DNA of 64,000 bases from Mucilaginibacter sp. PAMB04168 (GTDB taxonomy: Bacteria > Bacteroidota > Bacteroidia > Sphingobacteriales > Sphingobacteriaceae): contig NZ_CP155079.2 in assembly GCF_039634365.2 (NCBI RefSeq), positions 5,146,001 to 5,210,000 on the forward strand. Direction: 5' to 3'. Shown piece by piece: positions 28,901 through 37,930 of the stretch. The stretch's first letter is position 1. Every line of letters starts with the position of its first letter. Made by a program: the position numbers and the translations under genes. The notes under the pieces are model-generated. The model worked only from the letters and a program-made list of their open reading frames with translations. It searched no databases and had not been told where the DNA came from.

Positions 28901-31900
28901 GACAGATCGGCACCTGTAAAGGTAATTGCGTAATTGCTGGTAAGTGCTAATGTTCCTTGTTTAATAGCGTATGCGCCTGCATTCTCACCCGGCTCACGGG
29001 TTAACGTACCGCTAAAGGTGTCGTTTCCTTTCAAAGTACCTGATGTTACCTGATAAGTTAAAGCCGGATCAGCATCGCCATAAGTTTTGCTTTTAGCTGC
29101 TGCTGTTATGGTAATGGCAGCTTTATTTACCACCAAGTCCTGAACTACGCTTTGCGCAGCAACATAGTTAGCATCGGGTGCCTGAGAAGCGGTTATGTGG
29201 GCCAAGCCCGAGCCTACTACATGGATTTTGCCATTTATAATGGTAGCCACTGCAGCGTTATCACTGTTGTAAGAAATAGCGGTATTGTTATTAGTACTGC
29301 CGGCGCCAGGCGCAAAGTCGGCGTCGCCATATGTTTTAGCCGGTAACGAAGCAAAATTGATAACCGGTTGATCGGCTGTAACGGTTAGTGTACCATTCAC
29401 ATAAGCCAGATCATAATTTGCGGCAGAGCCGCCACTTGGCGTAATGGTATAAGTACCAACTGGCGATGTTAATGTTGCTGTTGTAACCGCAACGGCCTCA
29501 GTAGTAAGGCTGGTTTTAGTTTCACCGTTCACAAAACCGCTGTAAGATACAGTTAATGGAGGAATGGCCTGTCCATACACTTTCGACTGGTTGTTAGCCG
29601 TTGCTGTAAGCGTCGCTTTATTTATACCAAGGCTGGCCGTTTGAAATGTCAGCGCGTAATTAGCATTTAAAGCCAAAGTTCCCTGCTTAATGATGTAAGT
29701 ACCTGCATTTTCGCCTGGCTCACGGGTTAACGTACCATTCAAAGCATCTGTACCTACTAAACTACCGCTGGTAATGGTGTATGTTAAAGCCGGATCGGCG
29801 GTGCCGTAAACCTTGCTTTGTGCGCTGGCAGTTACTGCAATGGCCTTGGCGTTAATAGTTAATGTTTGAGACACGCTCTGCGCAGCCGAGTAACCGCTGT
29901 TACCAGCCTGAGTTGCGGTAATTGTGACTACACCTGCCTTATGCACAGTTACCGTTTTACCGTTGATGGATGCTACAGCAGCATTACTGCTGGTAAAGCT
30001 CACCGGTAAACCTGAAGATGCTGTAGCATTCAGATCAAAATCAGCGTCGCCATAAGTTTTGGCAGCTAATGCGTTAAAGGTAATGGTCTGGGCAACAATG
30101 GGTGTGCCGTCTACCAACACGCCTGCTGTGCTTGCTATGTTGTTTAATGTTAACACTGCATTGTTACCTGCAGCATCTTTAACAGTACCGCCGTTTAATG
30201 TCAGCGAACCTAACAAAATGCCATCAAGGTCCTTATCTGTTGTTTTTACTGTGTAGCGATAGGTATGGGTTGATAATCCTGAACCGGATACATATTTAGC
30301 CATTACCACCCCGCCGGTGTTAAGCGTTACCGAAAGGTATGGCGTACCACCCAATTGATCTACGGTTGTACTTTCTGAAAATTCAACCGCAAAATCCAGG
30401 TTTTCGCCAGCTACATAGGTTCCGTTTGCCGGTACGCTTACCGATGCTATTACTGGTGCAGTTGCATCAATGGTAAACGTATTAGTATTACTGTTTGCAC
30501 TGTTATTACCAGCGGCATCGGTTGCAAGGGCATAAACAGTATGGCTGCCTGTTAACAGAGCAACCGGCTGACTTTTACTCCAAGTACCTGATGTGCTTGC
30601 CGTAGTGGTACCTATAGAGCCACCATCTACATAAACTGTTAATGTTGAACCAGCCTCAGCCGTTCCGGTGTAGATAGGTTTGTCGGTTATAGTTAAACTG
30701 CCGTTTGCTACGGTTACTACTACTGGCGCAGGCGGCAACTGAGTATCAAATACTAATGAAGGGGTTACACCAGCGCTGCCTAAATTGCCTGCCGCATCGG
30801 CGTAACTGCCAGCAGCAACAGTAATGCTTGCTGTACCGTCATTTGTATTAGCATCCGGCGTAAAATTTGCATTGCGGATTGCTCCCGATCCTGAGATGGC
30901 GCTGAGTGTACCGCCAGACAGAACTACATCGCCGCTCGATCCGTTCCAGGTAAAGGTTGCACCCGGATCTTCGCTGAACGTGAATGTTATAGCAGCGGTC
31001 TCTCCAGCTTTTAAGGCCGATTTATTACTGCTGATCGCTACCGTTGGCTTGATATTGTCAACAGTAAAAGTATTGGTATTGCTGTTCGCACTCACCGAGT
31101 TGCCGCTGAGCTGGGCAGTGGCATACACCGTATGAGCGCCTTGCGTTAGCGCAGCCGGCTGGGTGATGGCCCAGTTGCCGGCCGAGTTTGCTGTTGTTGT
31201 GTTGGTAAGCGATGACCCGTCGGAGTAAATGGTAATGGTTGACCCCGCCGGTGCCGTTCCTCCATAGGTAGGCGTTGCGGTGCTTACCATACTGCCGTTG
31301 GCAGGTACGATCACTACCGGTGCGGCGGTTACCGCCTGCGAATAAGTGATGGAAAACTGCGTTGCAGCCGTGTTGCCGTTACCGGCAGCATCCTGCGCAA
31401 CATTGGCAGGTAAACTGATGGTTACCGCACCAATTGCGGCAGGCGTGGCATTGAATGTATAAGTTGTGCCGCTACCTGCAAAGCCGGTGATGGTTGCATT
31501 AACCGCGGTTAAATCGGCGACTACAAAACCTGTTACAGCTTCCGAAAAAGTTACTGTAAAAGGAATAGGTGAGGTGCCGGTCGATCCGCCCGATGCACCC
31601 GCCGTGCTGCTGATCGCTACCGTTGGCCTGATATTATCAACAGTAAAAGTATTGGTGTTACCGTTCGCACTCACCGAGTTGCCGCTGAGCTGGGCAGTGG
31701 CATACACCGTATGAGCGCCTTGCGTTAGCGCAGTCGGCTGGGTGATGGCCCAGTTGCCGGCCGAGTTTGCTGTTATTGTGTTGGCAAGCGACGCCCCATC
31801 GGAGTAAATAGTAATGGTTGACCCCGCCGGTGCCGTTCCTCCATAGGTAGGCGTTGCGGTGCTTACCATACTGCCGTTGGCAGGTACGATCACTACCGGT

Positions 31901-34900
31901 GCGGCGGTTACCGCTGGTGCTGTAATGGTTAGTGTTAGCGGTACAATTGCCGATACACAACCTGTGGCGCTATTGGTTACTCTTAGGTTAAAATCGTAAG
32001 TACCTGCGCTGCTAGCTGGTATCACTACGTTGATAGGCGATGTGCCAAGAACCGAATTGTTAACCGCAGCGAAACCTGTTAAGCTACGAGTTCCCGTGCT
32101 GATCGTATAGCTATCTGGCGAGCCTGTTGTTGCACTGTAAGGAATGCTGAAAGAAGTTGCCGTGTTTGAAACCGAAGTTATAGCACTTGTTGTAATGGTT
32201 GGTAAAGCGTTCACCGTGCCGCTAACCGGAATATTCTTGGTCGTCGCACCTGCAGAACTAACGGTAATATTACCAGCAGCCGGGCTGCTGGTTGCAGCGG
32301 CCATACGGACATATAAGGTAGTGGCGGCTACGGTGCCGCTAACCGGAGTAAGGGTAATACCTACGCCGCTAAAGCCTATATTATTGTTTGATAACTGAAA
32401 CCCCAGCGGTGGCGTTATCACCAGGTCGCCTGTTAAATTGTTGCCTGAAATGGTAAAGCTTTGCCCCGTTGTTGAAGAACCATAACAGGCGGCAAAAGCC
32501 TCAATGGTTCCTGCTGTGGTAACTGCTGGCGTAGCCGAGGCTGTAGTCGTAAAAGTTTGTTCGGTTCCATAGGCAGTTCCCGCACTGTTAATCGCATAAG
32601 CTTTAAAGTAGTAAGTGGTTCCAGGTGTAAGGCCGGTGGCGTCTACTGAAATGCCACCTGTTCCTGCAGCGCTATTTACCAATTTGGAATTGGCTGTTGT
32701 TGGGTTAGAAGAAGTGCCATAAACAACACCTTTTTCAGTGACTGTTGCACCGCCATCGGAGCTAACATTACCAGCCAGCGTTGCTGTAGTGGCAGCGTAA
32801 GTAGAAGTTGCCGTAGTAGAAACTATTGGTGCGGTTGCAGCCACAGAACCAATAATAATTTTGTTTGCACTCTCGTAGGAGGGTGTTACAGCAGTGCCTT
32901 GTTGTGTCCAGTTATTAACATTAGCAAATCTGGAAAGCCAGGTAGCTGCATCGGTAGCAGTAGTAGTTCCGGTATAAGCTACATTGGTTTGCCTACTTGT
33001 AAAACCAATAGCGTTAACGCCATTGGTAAGGGTGTTTTGACTCCCGTTCCCGTCAGGAAGATTTGAAGCGATAGCATAGCCTGTTGTAAAACTACCTGTT
33101 GGCACCCATCCAGTTGCATCTATTGTAGGGGAAGAAGTAGTACCAATGGTGTTATTAAAACCAAATATAAAATTGGGATTTGTTGACAAACTCTGGTAAA
33201 TAAAGAAGTTGTCTCCTGTACCTACAATCGGGTCTGTGATACCTGCATACCCTGTAAAAACCAGATCAGCTGTAGAAATTGCTGTATTTGTAGTTAGGTT
33301 TTTTAAGGTAATATTTGACCCATTGGTGTAGGTTATCCTAATAATCGAGCCTTCGCTAACGGCTGAAGATAATGTCCATTTAATATTTCCTTCACCTGTT
33401 GAAGCTGTACTATTGGTTAACCATGCCCTATTAGGGTTAGACCAGCCCCAGTCTGTAAAGTTAACAACTGTACCTGCAGAGAGATCTTTTAAAGTCACTA
33501 CATCCACGGTGTTGTTTGTGGTACTCCAGGCTGTCATTGCCATATCACCGGCATTTAAATTTGTGCCGTTGCTTGCGGCCGGAGTAGTGAATGTTTGCTG
33601 CTCGCCGTATACTGTTCCAACACTATTAATGGCATAAGCACGAACATAATAAGTGGTACTACTGGCCAGCCCGGTTGCAGATGTTGAAAACGCACCCATA
33701 CCAGTTCCCAGTGCGGCTTTAGTTACGCCCAAACCACCAATAGCCGGAGTTGAAGATGTACCATAAACAATACCACGTTCTGTAATAGAAGCTCCCCCAT
33801 CGGCAGTTACGTTACCGCCTAAAGTAGCGGTAGTGGCGCTCAATGCAGTAACAGATGCCGTAGCTACGGTTGGTGTGGTAATTGCTGTCTGGATGTTTTC
33901 GATCACCATGTGATCAAACTCCATAAAGGCGGGTATACTTGGTGTAACCGTGAAAGATTTGATACCCTTAAAATAAGCGGCGTTTGCATTGCCGCTTATA
34001 TCAATAAAATTGGCAGCAATAGGACTACCGCCTGGTATCGCTACTGTTATAGAGCCCTTTGCGCTGGAGATTAAAAAGCTAGTTGGCTCGTTGTTTTCGT
34101 TAGTTAAATAAAATGATGTCAGATCAAAACTTTTACCATTTTGAGCGGCAACCGTAAAAGCAGTTTCTTGAGCGTTCCAGCCAAAATATAAACCTTCTTC
34201 ACCAAAATAGGCTGTATTTGAACCGTTTGTTGAGCTTCTAAATACACCGTCTGTAGCGGCTGTAACTGTTATGGATGAGGATGATGCCGTATTTGTAGCT
34301 GTTAAAGTTTTCGTATCAAAACCGGTGTAGGTGCCAGATGCCGTCTCAAAATCATACACTGCGCTGGTGCCGGCAAGTGCGTTTGTTTTAAAACTTATTT
34401 CATCACCGTAACTTGTACCTTTTGCGTTAATTGCATAAGCTTTAACGTAAATGGTTGTGTTTGGTGTAAATGGCCCTATGAATGCCTTGTTAAAACTGCC
34501 GGCACCTGCCCCTATGTTTACCTTGTTATTTGCAGTTGTGGGATTGGTTGCAGTGCTCCATACAATACCTTTTTCTGTTACCGCAGATCCCCCGTCAGAA
34601 GTGATATCGCCTCCTAAGGTTGCCGTAGTTGCATTAAAGGTTGTAACTGCTGCAGTAGTAACGGTTGGTGCTGTGGCAGCTGCCACGTTTGCCGGACCCG
34701 TTACTATGTTATCAATGTCAATATAGCTGGTTTGCCCGGTACCCCCTTGCATAGTATACCGAAATTCATCAATATCATTGAATCCTGATGCGGCGCTGGT
34801 TGACAGGGTAAAATATGTTGCGGGAGGCAGACCATTTACACTAACAGAACCATTTGCAACAGGACTACCGCCTTTATAACCTGTTAATGTAAATATGCTA

Positions 34901-35385
34901 TGGGTAGTTCCCGTTCCGGTAAGCATGGCAAAACGAAAATCGAATCCCCCGAACTTAAAAGCAGATCCATCCGCCTTTTTAACAGAAACATAGCCCACAC
35001 CAACTGTGGTTGCACTGGTCCGTAATACGTAATCATTAGTACTTTTTGTCTGACGGGAGAAAATGATTTGCGTACTAGGATTTGGAGGACTGGCATTTAC
35101 AGTGGTAAACACAAACCCTTCTACAGCATAAGAAGCGGCGGAAACTGCCGATTCACGGTACAGCGGCACTGGAACTGCTGGAAGGGTGTTGAAGTTAGTA
35201 ATGGTTTGCGCCGTTGCTTTAATGCCCGAAGAAAACAGCAAAAGTAATAAAACAAGCGACCAGCCGTGTGGTCTAACTGTGGAGGTGATGAACAGACTAT
35301 CCCAAAAATTCTGATAGTTCCGAATTTTTGGATGTAGCTTTAAGAATCTTTCAACACGTAAATTAACCGGGTAAAATTTCCTCAT
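25969..35385 (-). CDS. Giant repetitive T9SS-secreted adhesin (MBG, Ig-like and FN3-like domains)
   Basis: 3138 residues. A long N-terminus of about 40 residues precedes the hydrophobic signal (ending ATAQ). Fibronectin-III-like modules (TATLGG...DGG...GTxYG) recur at about 235-340, 500-600 and 860-960, and a domain with FTDWGWSN lies at about 610-830. Ig-like modules follow at about 1150-1760, two of them nearly identical. About a dozen MBG-type modules of 70-80 residues (TYGDADPALTY, TYAIKQGTLAL) fill roughly 1780-2880. The last 90 residues are the T9SS type B sorting domain (SPNGDGVNDFLYIEGI ... GTYFFLLQY). Export by T9SS to the cell surface and a role in adhesion or gliding are inferred. 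The divergent-strand frames inside are shadows. Confidence 0.93.
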   Translation of the reverse strand: MRKFYPVNLRVERFLKLHPKIRNYQNFWDSLFITSTVRPHGWSLVLLLLLFSSGIKATAQTITNFNTLPAVPVPLYRESAVSAASYAVEGFVFTTVNASPPNPSTQIIFSRQTKSTNDYVLRTSATTVGVGYVSVKKADGSAFKFGGFDFRFAMLTGTGTTHSIFTLTGYKGGSPVANGSVSVNGLPPATYFTLSTSAASGFNDIDEFRYTMQGGTGQTSYIDIDNIVTGPANVAAATAPTVTTAAVTTFNATTATLGGDITSDGGSAVTEKGIVWSTATNPTTANNKVNIGAGAGSFNKAFIGPFTPNTTIYVKAYAINAKGTSYGDEISFKTNALAGTSAVYDFETASGTYTGFDTKTLTATNTASSSSITVTAATDGVFRSSTNGSNTAYFGEEGLYFGWNAQETAFTVAAQNGKSFDLTSFYLTNENNEPTSFLISSAKGSITVAIPGGSPIAANFIDISGNANAAYFKGIKSFTVTPSIPAFMEFDHMVIENIQTAITTPTVATASVTALSATTATLGGNVTADGGASITERGIVYGTSSTPAIGGLGVTKAALGTGMGAFSTSATGLASSTTYYVRAYAINSVGTVYGEQQTFTTPAASNGTNLNAGDMAMTAWSTTNNTVDVVTLKDLSAGTVVNFTDWGWSNPNRAWLTNSTASTGEGNIKWTLSSAVSEGSIIRITYTNGSNITLKNLTTNTAISTADLVFTGYAGITDPIVGTGDNFFIYQSLSTNPNFIFGFNNTIGTTSSPTIDATGWVPTGSFTTGYAIASNLPDGNGSQNTLTNGVNAIGFTSRQTNVAYTGTTTATDAATWLSRFANVNNWTQQGTAVTPSYESANKIIIGSVAATAPIVSTTATSTYAATTATLAGNVSSDGGATVTEKGVVYGTSSNPTTANSKLVNSAAGTGGISVDATGLTPGTTYYFKAYAINSAGTAYGTEQTFTTTASATPAVTTAGTIEAFAACYGSSTTGQSFTISGNNLTGDLVITPPLGFQLSNNNIGFSGVGITLTPVSGTVAATTLYVRMAAATSSPAAGNITVSSAGATTKNIPVSGTVNALPTITTSAITSVSNTATSFSIPYSATTGSPDSYTISTGTRSLTGFAAVNNSVLGTSPINVVIPASSAGTYDFNLRVTNSATGCVSAIVPLTLTITAPAVTAAPVVIVPANGSMVSTATPTYGGTAPAGSTITIYSDGASLANTITANSAGNWAITQPTALTQGAHTVYATAQLSGNSVSANGNTNTFTVDNIRPTVAISSTAGASGGSTGTSPIPFTVTFSEAVTGFVVADLTAVNATITGFAGSGTTYTFNATPAAIGAVTISLPANVAQDAAGNGNTAATQFSITYSQAVTAAPVVIVPANGSMVSTATPTYGGTAPAGSTITIYSDGSSLTNTTTANSAGNWAITQPAALTQGAHTVYATAQLSGNSVSANSNTNTFTVDNIKPTVAISSNKSALKAGETAAITFTFSEDPGATFTWNGSSGDVVLSGGTLSAISGSGAIRNANFTPDANTNDGTASITVAAGSYADAAGNLGSAGVTPSLVFDTQLPPAPVVVTVANGSLTITDKPIYTGTAEAGSTLTVYVDGGSIGTTTASTSGTWSKSQPVALLTGSHTVYALATDAAGNNSANSNTNTFTIDATAPVIASVSVPANGTYVAGENLDFAVEFSESTTVDQLGGTPYLSVTLNTGGVVMAKYVSGSGLSTHTYRYTVKTTDKDLDGILLGSLTLNGGTVKDAAGNNAVLTLNNIASTAGVLVDGTPIVAQTITFNALAAKTYGDADFDLNATASSGLPVSFTSSNAAVASINGKTVTVHKAGVVTITATQAGNSGYSAAQSVSQTLTINAKAIAVTASAQSKVYGTADPALTYTITSGSLVGTDALNGTLTREPGENAGTYIIKQGTLALNANYALTFQTASLGINKATLTATANNQSKVYGQAIPPLTVSYSGFVNGETKTSLTTEAVAVTTATLTSPVGTYTITPSGGSAANYDLAYVNGTLTVTADQPVINFASLPAKTYGDADFAPGAGSTNNNTAISYNSDNAAVATIINGKIHVVGSGLAHITASQAPDANYVAAQSVVQDLVVNKAAITITAAAKSKTYGDADPALTYQVTSGTLKGNDTFSGTLTREPGENAGAYAIKQGTLALTSNYAITFTGADLSISTRAITVAATAKTKTYGDADPAFAYTITTGTLAGNDALTGTLTRNAGETAGSYAIKQGSLSAGNNYALTYTPASLTITQRAVNIAAVSKSKIYGEADPELTYSINGGSLVTGDTFSGSLTREAGEAAGTYAIRQGTVALNNNYVLTYTGANLTIGQALQNITFAGLPAKTYGDADFTAGATSSNTVIPVTYSSDNAAVASIVNGRIHIAGAGTANITASQAGNANYVASQNVTRELTVAKADIAVTAAAKSKTYGEANPALTYSITGGSLKGSDVFTGSLTRNAGENAGTYAIKQGTLALNNNYNLSYEGADLSIGKKAVTVAAAIKSKIYGQADPALTYNITAGTLVGNDSFTGTLSRDAGENIGTYAIKQGTLALNSNYSLTYNGAALEISKKAIAVTANAQNKTYGEADPALTYTFSPALVTGDTFSGSLTRDAGENAGTYAIKQGGLVLSSNYALTYTGGNLTIGKKDLVIKADDQNKRYGEVNPALTVSYNGFANGDDAGKLTAQPVARTAANQASAAGSYDITVTGAASDNYNITYLKGTLTISKAQLTVAAVNQNKTYGEANPQLTVTYSGFLNGDTKANLSAQPVANTAATAQSGAGNYDILVSGAASNSYDIVYTKGTLTINKAPLTITADNKTRTYGVSNPAFTVSYSGFVNSDTQASLSAQPVLGTAANATSGVGAYGITASGAASNNYSIVYNKGILTIAPANRSIVFNRPLQATYGDADFAAGATLSSGETVVYTSDNNSVAIIINGRIHIVGAGTANITASAPVNGNYTSTQPVTQLLTVNKARQTIDFTSIPVLNRVTGKYDLSVVRASSGLPVSFTVADPFIVTLDGNTLKANRIGSTQVTASQAGNANYLAANSVVQTIEVNDADGGNEIVVRQAVSPNGDGVNDFLYIEGIQEHPDNSVTVINRNGVKVFEIKGYDNRSRVFDGRSSITNQMQQAGTYFFLLQYEGKRKTGWFVLKY
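26750..30060 (-). repeat. MBG-module coding repeats
   Basis: About twelve degenerate in-gene repeats of 210-240 bp, each encoding a module with the T-Y-G-[DE]-A-[DN]-P core and, in most, the AGxYxIKQGTL strand. Divergence between copies is high, so they are old protein repeats rather than recent DNA amplification. Confidence 0.8.
31031..31335 (-). repeat. Near-identical 305-bp direct repeat, copy A
   Basis: Encodes an Ig-like module with VIVPANGSMVSTATPTYGG. It differs from copy B (31610-31914) at about a dozen positions only, much less than other modules of the same gene, so the duplication or gene conversion is recent. Confidence 0.85.
31610..31914 (-). repeat. Near-identical 305-bp direct repeat, copy B
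   Basis: Partner of copy A at 31031-31335, same orientation and same frame, 579 bp apart (a multiple of three). Recombination between the copies would delete or add exactly 193 residues without breaking the frame. Confidence 0.85.
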
Positions 35386-35635
35386 ATAAGGGTACAGTTT
35401 GACGTTTAGCTACAACATAGCCATGCCGAGCGGTCATTGACGACTGCCGCGTTCATAGTAAGCCATAACGGTTTATGGATTTTTAATTACCTGTACCAGA
35501 TACTGTGACAGGTTATTGCGCTTTATACGCGACTTTGTTTTTTTTAGTTACAAAGAAAACAATTTAAGTATCGGTTTGTGAAGGCAGACAAGAACATGTC
35601 AAGTTAAAAAGTTAACGTAAAAGATATAGTAAAAA

Positions 35636-35658
35636 GAAGGCTGCCCATGGCAGCCTTC
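35636..35658 (-). terminator. Strong intrinsic terminator
   Basis: A perfect 10-bp stem (GAAGGCTGCC/GGCAGCCTTC) with a 3-nt loop is followed on the minus strand by TTTTT. It lies 7 bp after the restored TAG of the tail-collar remnant, as expected for that gene's own terminator. Confidence 0.85.
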
Positions 35659-35664
35659 ACTGGT

Positions 35665-36010
35665 CTAGTTCCTTGTTGGAAAACTCCCGTTAACACAATA
35701 ATAAAGTTGACGGCCAGGCTTAGCGTATGCAAATCCACCTTAGCGCTCGCACCAATAGCCTGGAACATGACAGAAGAGGCATTGACAGATAAGTCAACAT
35801 CAGACACTTGTAACGCATTCGGTTTAAGAGTGCCGCTGCTGGTTGACGCATAAGGGGTGTTTCCGCCCGCTGGTGACAAAAAGGCTTCATTTGAATTAGC
35901 CTGTGAACTTGGACCAAGAGCGCTATTAACGACCATTGTTCATGAAGGTCTCCGGCTATGTTATAAACGCCGGCACCGGTAATTTGGTGGGTATGTGGTG
36001 GTAGATTGGC
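35665..36010 (-). pseudogene. Phage tail-collar / microcystin-dependent-protein C-terminal remnant
   Basis: In pieces of different frames the minus strand encodes typical C-terminal motifs of tail-collar (Mdp-type) proteins. These are ANLPPHTHQ next to the breakpoint, then VNSALGPSSQANSNEAF, GGNTPYAS and AVNFIIVLTGVF. As read, the frame runs on to 35604 through a terminator. Adding one T to the run at 35680-35683 (minus-strand sense) gives VFPTRN and a TAG at 35665, the normal family ending. At least one more frame change is needed near 35935 between the HTHQ part and the VNSALG part. The N-terminal two thirds of the gene are missing and replaced by rtcB sequence. Confidence 0.7.
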
Positions 36011-36836
36011 AGGTGTTCATGGCTATCTGCGTATAGTGTTTGGCAATGGCCGAACCTAAACCCCTACTGCCCGAGTGGGTGAGCAAAGCAGTATACTTTT
36101 TGGCAGGCAAGCCCAAAGTATTATCAGGCAATAATTCTATCTCACCAAACTCGACAAAGTGGTTACCGTTGCCCGAGGTACCTAACTGCCTGGCGGCTTT
36201 GCCACGGAGCGGCTTCAGAAACGGTATTTGGTTAAATACCGGGCTATCCAGCACCTCATGTTCCTGCCTGACTTCCAAGCCACCCTCCATACCGAAGTGC
36301 GTATGATTTTTAAGCGCCTGCTTAATTTGATATTCGTGCCGATTGAGGAAGCCATCACTCTCGTCAATGATAGTCAGTGCCATGCGGCAGCCAATATCCA
36401 TGCCTACTGCATAAGGAATAACTGCATGATGGGTAGCCAACACACCGCCAATGGGTAAGCCAAAACCCATATGTGCATCGGGCATTAAGGCCCCTTGTAC
36501 ACTTACGGGCAGCAGGTTTGCCAGTTCCATTTGCTGTTTAGCAGATGACTCAATGCCTTTCCCGCCGTAAGTTTTGCAATAAACCGGCTCGTCCCGCAAT
36601 TCGTAAGCGCTGAACGCTGGTACTTCCATTTTGCCGATAACCTTCTCGGCTATCTTAGCGGTTAACTCATTATCTAAAAACGCTTCGGGATTGTCTTTGA
36701 TCTGCACCAGCAAATCCAGCAATTGCTCTTTGCTGTGGTGCTTGAAATTTTTGGCGGCTATGCTGATAACCAAGCTTCGCAACTGGTCATTGTGGTAGCC
36801 TATTTTACTTAAATCTTTTGTTTTTAAATTGCCCAT
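35961..36836 (-). pseudogene. rtcB: Truncated RtcB RNA ligase paralogue
   Basis: 291 residues, of which about the first 275 align with the N-terminal half of RtcB. MPDAHMGFGLPIGG, the metal-binding Cys in VGMDIGCRMAL, LGTSGNGNHFVEFGE and LLTHSGSRGLGS are all present. Homology stops after HYTQIAMNT and the remaining residues are out-of-frame tail-collar sequence. Missing are the later metal-binding His residues, the HRKGATPA segment and the SHGAGR motif with the guanylylated His, so it cannot ligate RNA. A complete RtcB of 484 residues lies at 40454-41908, and the two differ widely, so this is an older paralogue, not a fresh duplicate. It is 5 bp from the upstream gene and was in an operon with it. 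Confidence 0.85.
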
Positions 36837-36841
36837 GTGGG

Positions 36842-37573
36842 TTATGTTCTTGTGTCCAGGTAAGCCGCTGTTTGGCTGTACCTGGGCAAATTTTTTAATG
36901 TGTTAATGTATTTGAGGCGCTCGTTAAACTCGTCCTTCCAGCGGTAGCGTTTCCCGCTCGTAAGTCGGTGCATACGCGGATCATAATTATGCGCCCGTAC
37001 ATAGTTGTTCAGTTTGGACAGTTCACTTTCCAGTTCTGTATCCACCATTTTACGATGCGTGATGATATGCGGTGCTACCTTGAGGACAAAGCGCCAGGGC
37101 TCCGTAATCACATACTTGATTTCCAAACGCCGGGTTCTGATATGAAAAGACTCGGTACGGGTAAAGCATGCTTTTTCCTCTTCGGTCAACGCAAGCTTTG
37201 AGCTGTTCCAGTCATATTCGTCAAGCTCCCGAAGGTTTTGTTTTTTAACCACGTAGCCATACTTGCCTTTGCGGCGTTTCTTTCTTTTGAAAAAACGGTC
37301 ATGATGATACTCAAACGTGTTTACCTTTTCGAGCAGCGCTTCATAAAAATCAGCTTTAGGGCCTTTCCTAATGTCATCGCGCAATACAAAAAAGCGCTTC
37401 CAGCCGCGCTGGTAGGGCGCGTCTAAAGGTACCCAGGGTAAAGTCCTGCGCTTTTCCCAAAGCGCTTCTTGCCGTTTATGAATTTGTATGAGCCGCTTAT
37501 CCAGATCTGTTTTAACAAGCCTCTTTTTACGGCGCACCGATTTAATACGGCACGCCAGTTCAGGTGTGTCCAT
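36842..37573 (-). CDS. Basic hypothetical protein in operon with the broken rtcB
   Basis: 243 residues, very rich in Lys and Arg (KRKKRRKGKYGY around residue 100; the first 40 residues are also basic), with many aromatic residues and no signal peptide or membrane helix. Such composition suggests binding to RNA or ribosomes, but this is inference. It lies 5 bp upstream of the truncated rtcB on the same strand, so it may be a partner of that RtcB type. The family is not recognised. Confidence 0.7.
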   Translation of the reverse strand: MDTPELACRIKSVRRKKRLVKTDLDKRLIQIHKRQEALWEKRRTLPWVPLDAPYQRGWKRFFVLRDDIRKGPKADFYEALLEKVNTFEYHHDRFFKRKKRRKGKYGYVVKKQNLRELDEYDWNSSKLALTEEEKACFTRTESFHIRTRRLEIKYVITEPWRFVLKVAPHIITHRKMVDTELESELSKLNNYVRAHNYDPRMHRLTSGKRYRWKDEFNERLKYINTLKNLPRYSQTAAYLDTRT

Positions 37574-37930
37574 TGGACTTCCATTTAATTTCCTTGAAAT
37601 GTTATTGACTTTCCGTTCGTCCTAACGTGAGGATATACCCTTGCTAAAGGCGCTCAAAAAAGACCCAATAAATTAATTCGGCAAGCAAAAAAGCAGCATA
37701 GGATTGCCAGGGCAACCTAATATCATAAAATATAAGTGCAGTGTTTGCCTACCTAATGGGCAATGAGCGAAAGGGGCGATATGTAGCGTTGCTCTAGCAT
37801 GATTCCTTAATATTTAAGTGGTTAATAGATCAGGAATTGAGCGCAAAGATATAATTTAAATTGTTTTCCTATAGAATCCATGTTAACGCTTTATCTTGGC
37901 TGCTTTGGGTAAGATCCATAACTTTGAAAA
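37574..37930. promoter_or_regulatory. Divergent intergenic region with a palindromic site
   Basis: 357 bp between the minus-strand rtcB-associated operon and the plus-strand NUDIX remnant. At 37700-37718 lies an inverted repeat AGG(A)TTGCC-AG-GGCAACCT (8 bp with one bulged A), which could be an operator. No gene is seen. Confidence 0.45.

Noticed and set aside
26750..30060. DNA tandem repeat or satellite
   Set aside because: Copies are strongly diverged and stay in one reading frame; they are protein domain repeats.
35604..35936. Intact 110-residue gene on the minus strand
   Set aside because: It reads through a perfect terminator and its parts match a tail-collar C-terminus only after a frame change, so it was treated as a remnant.
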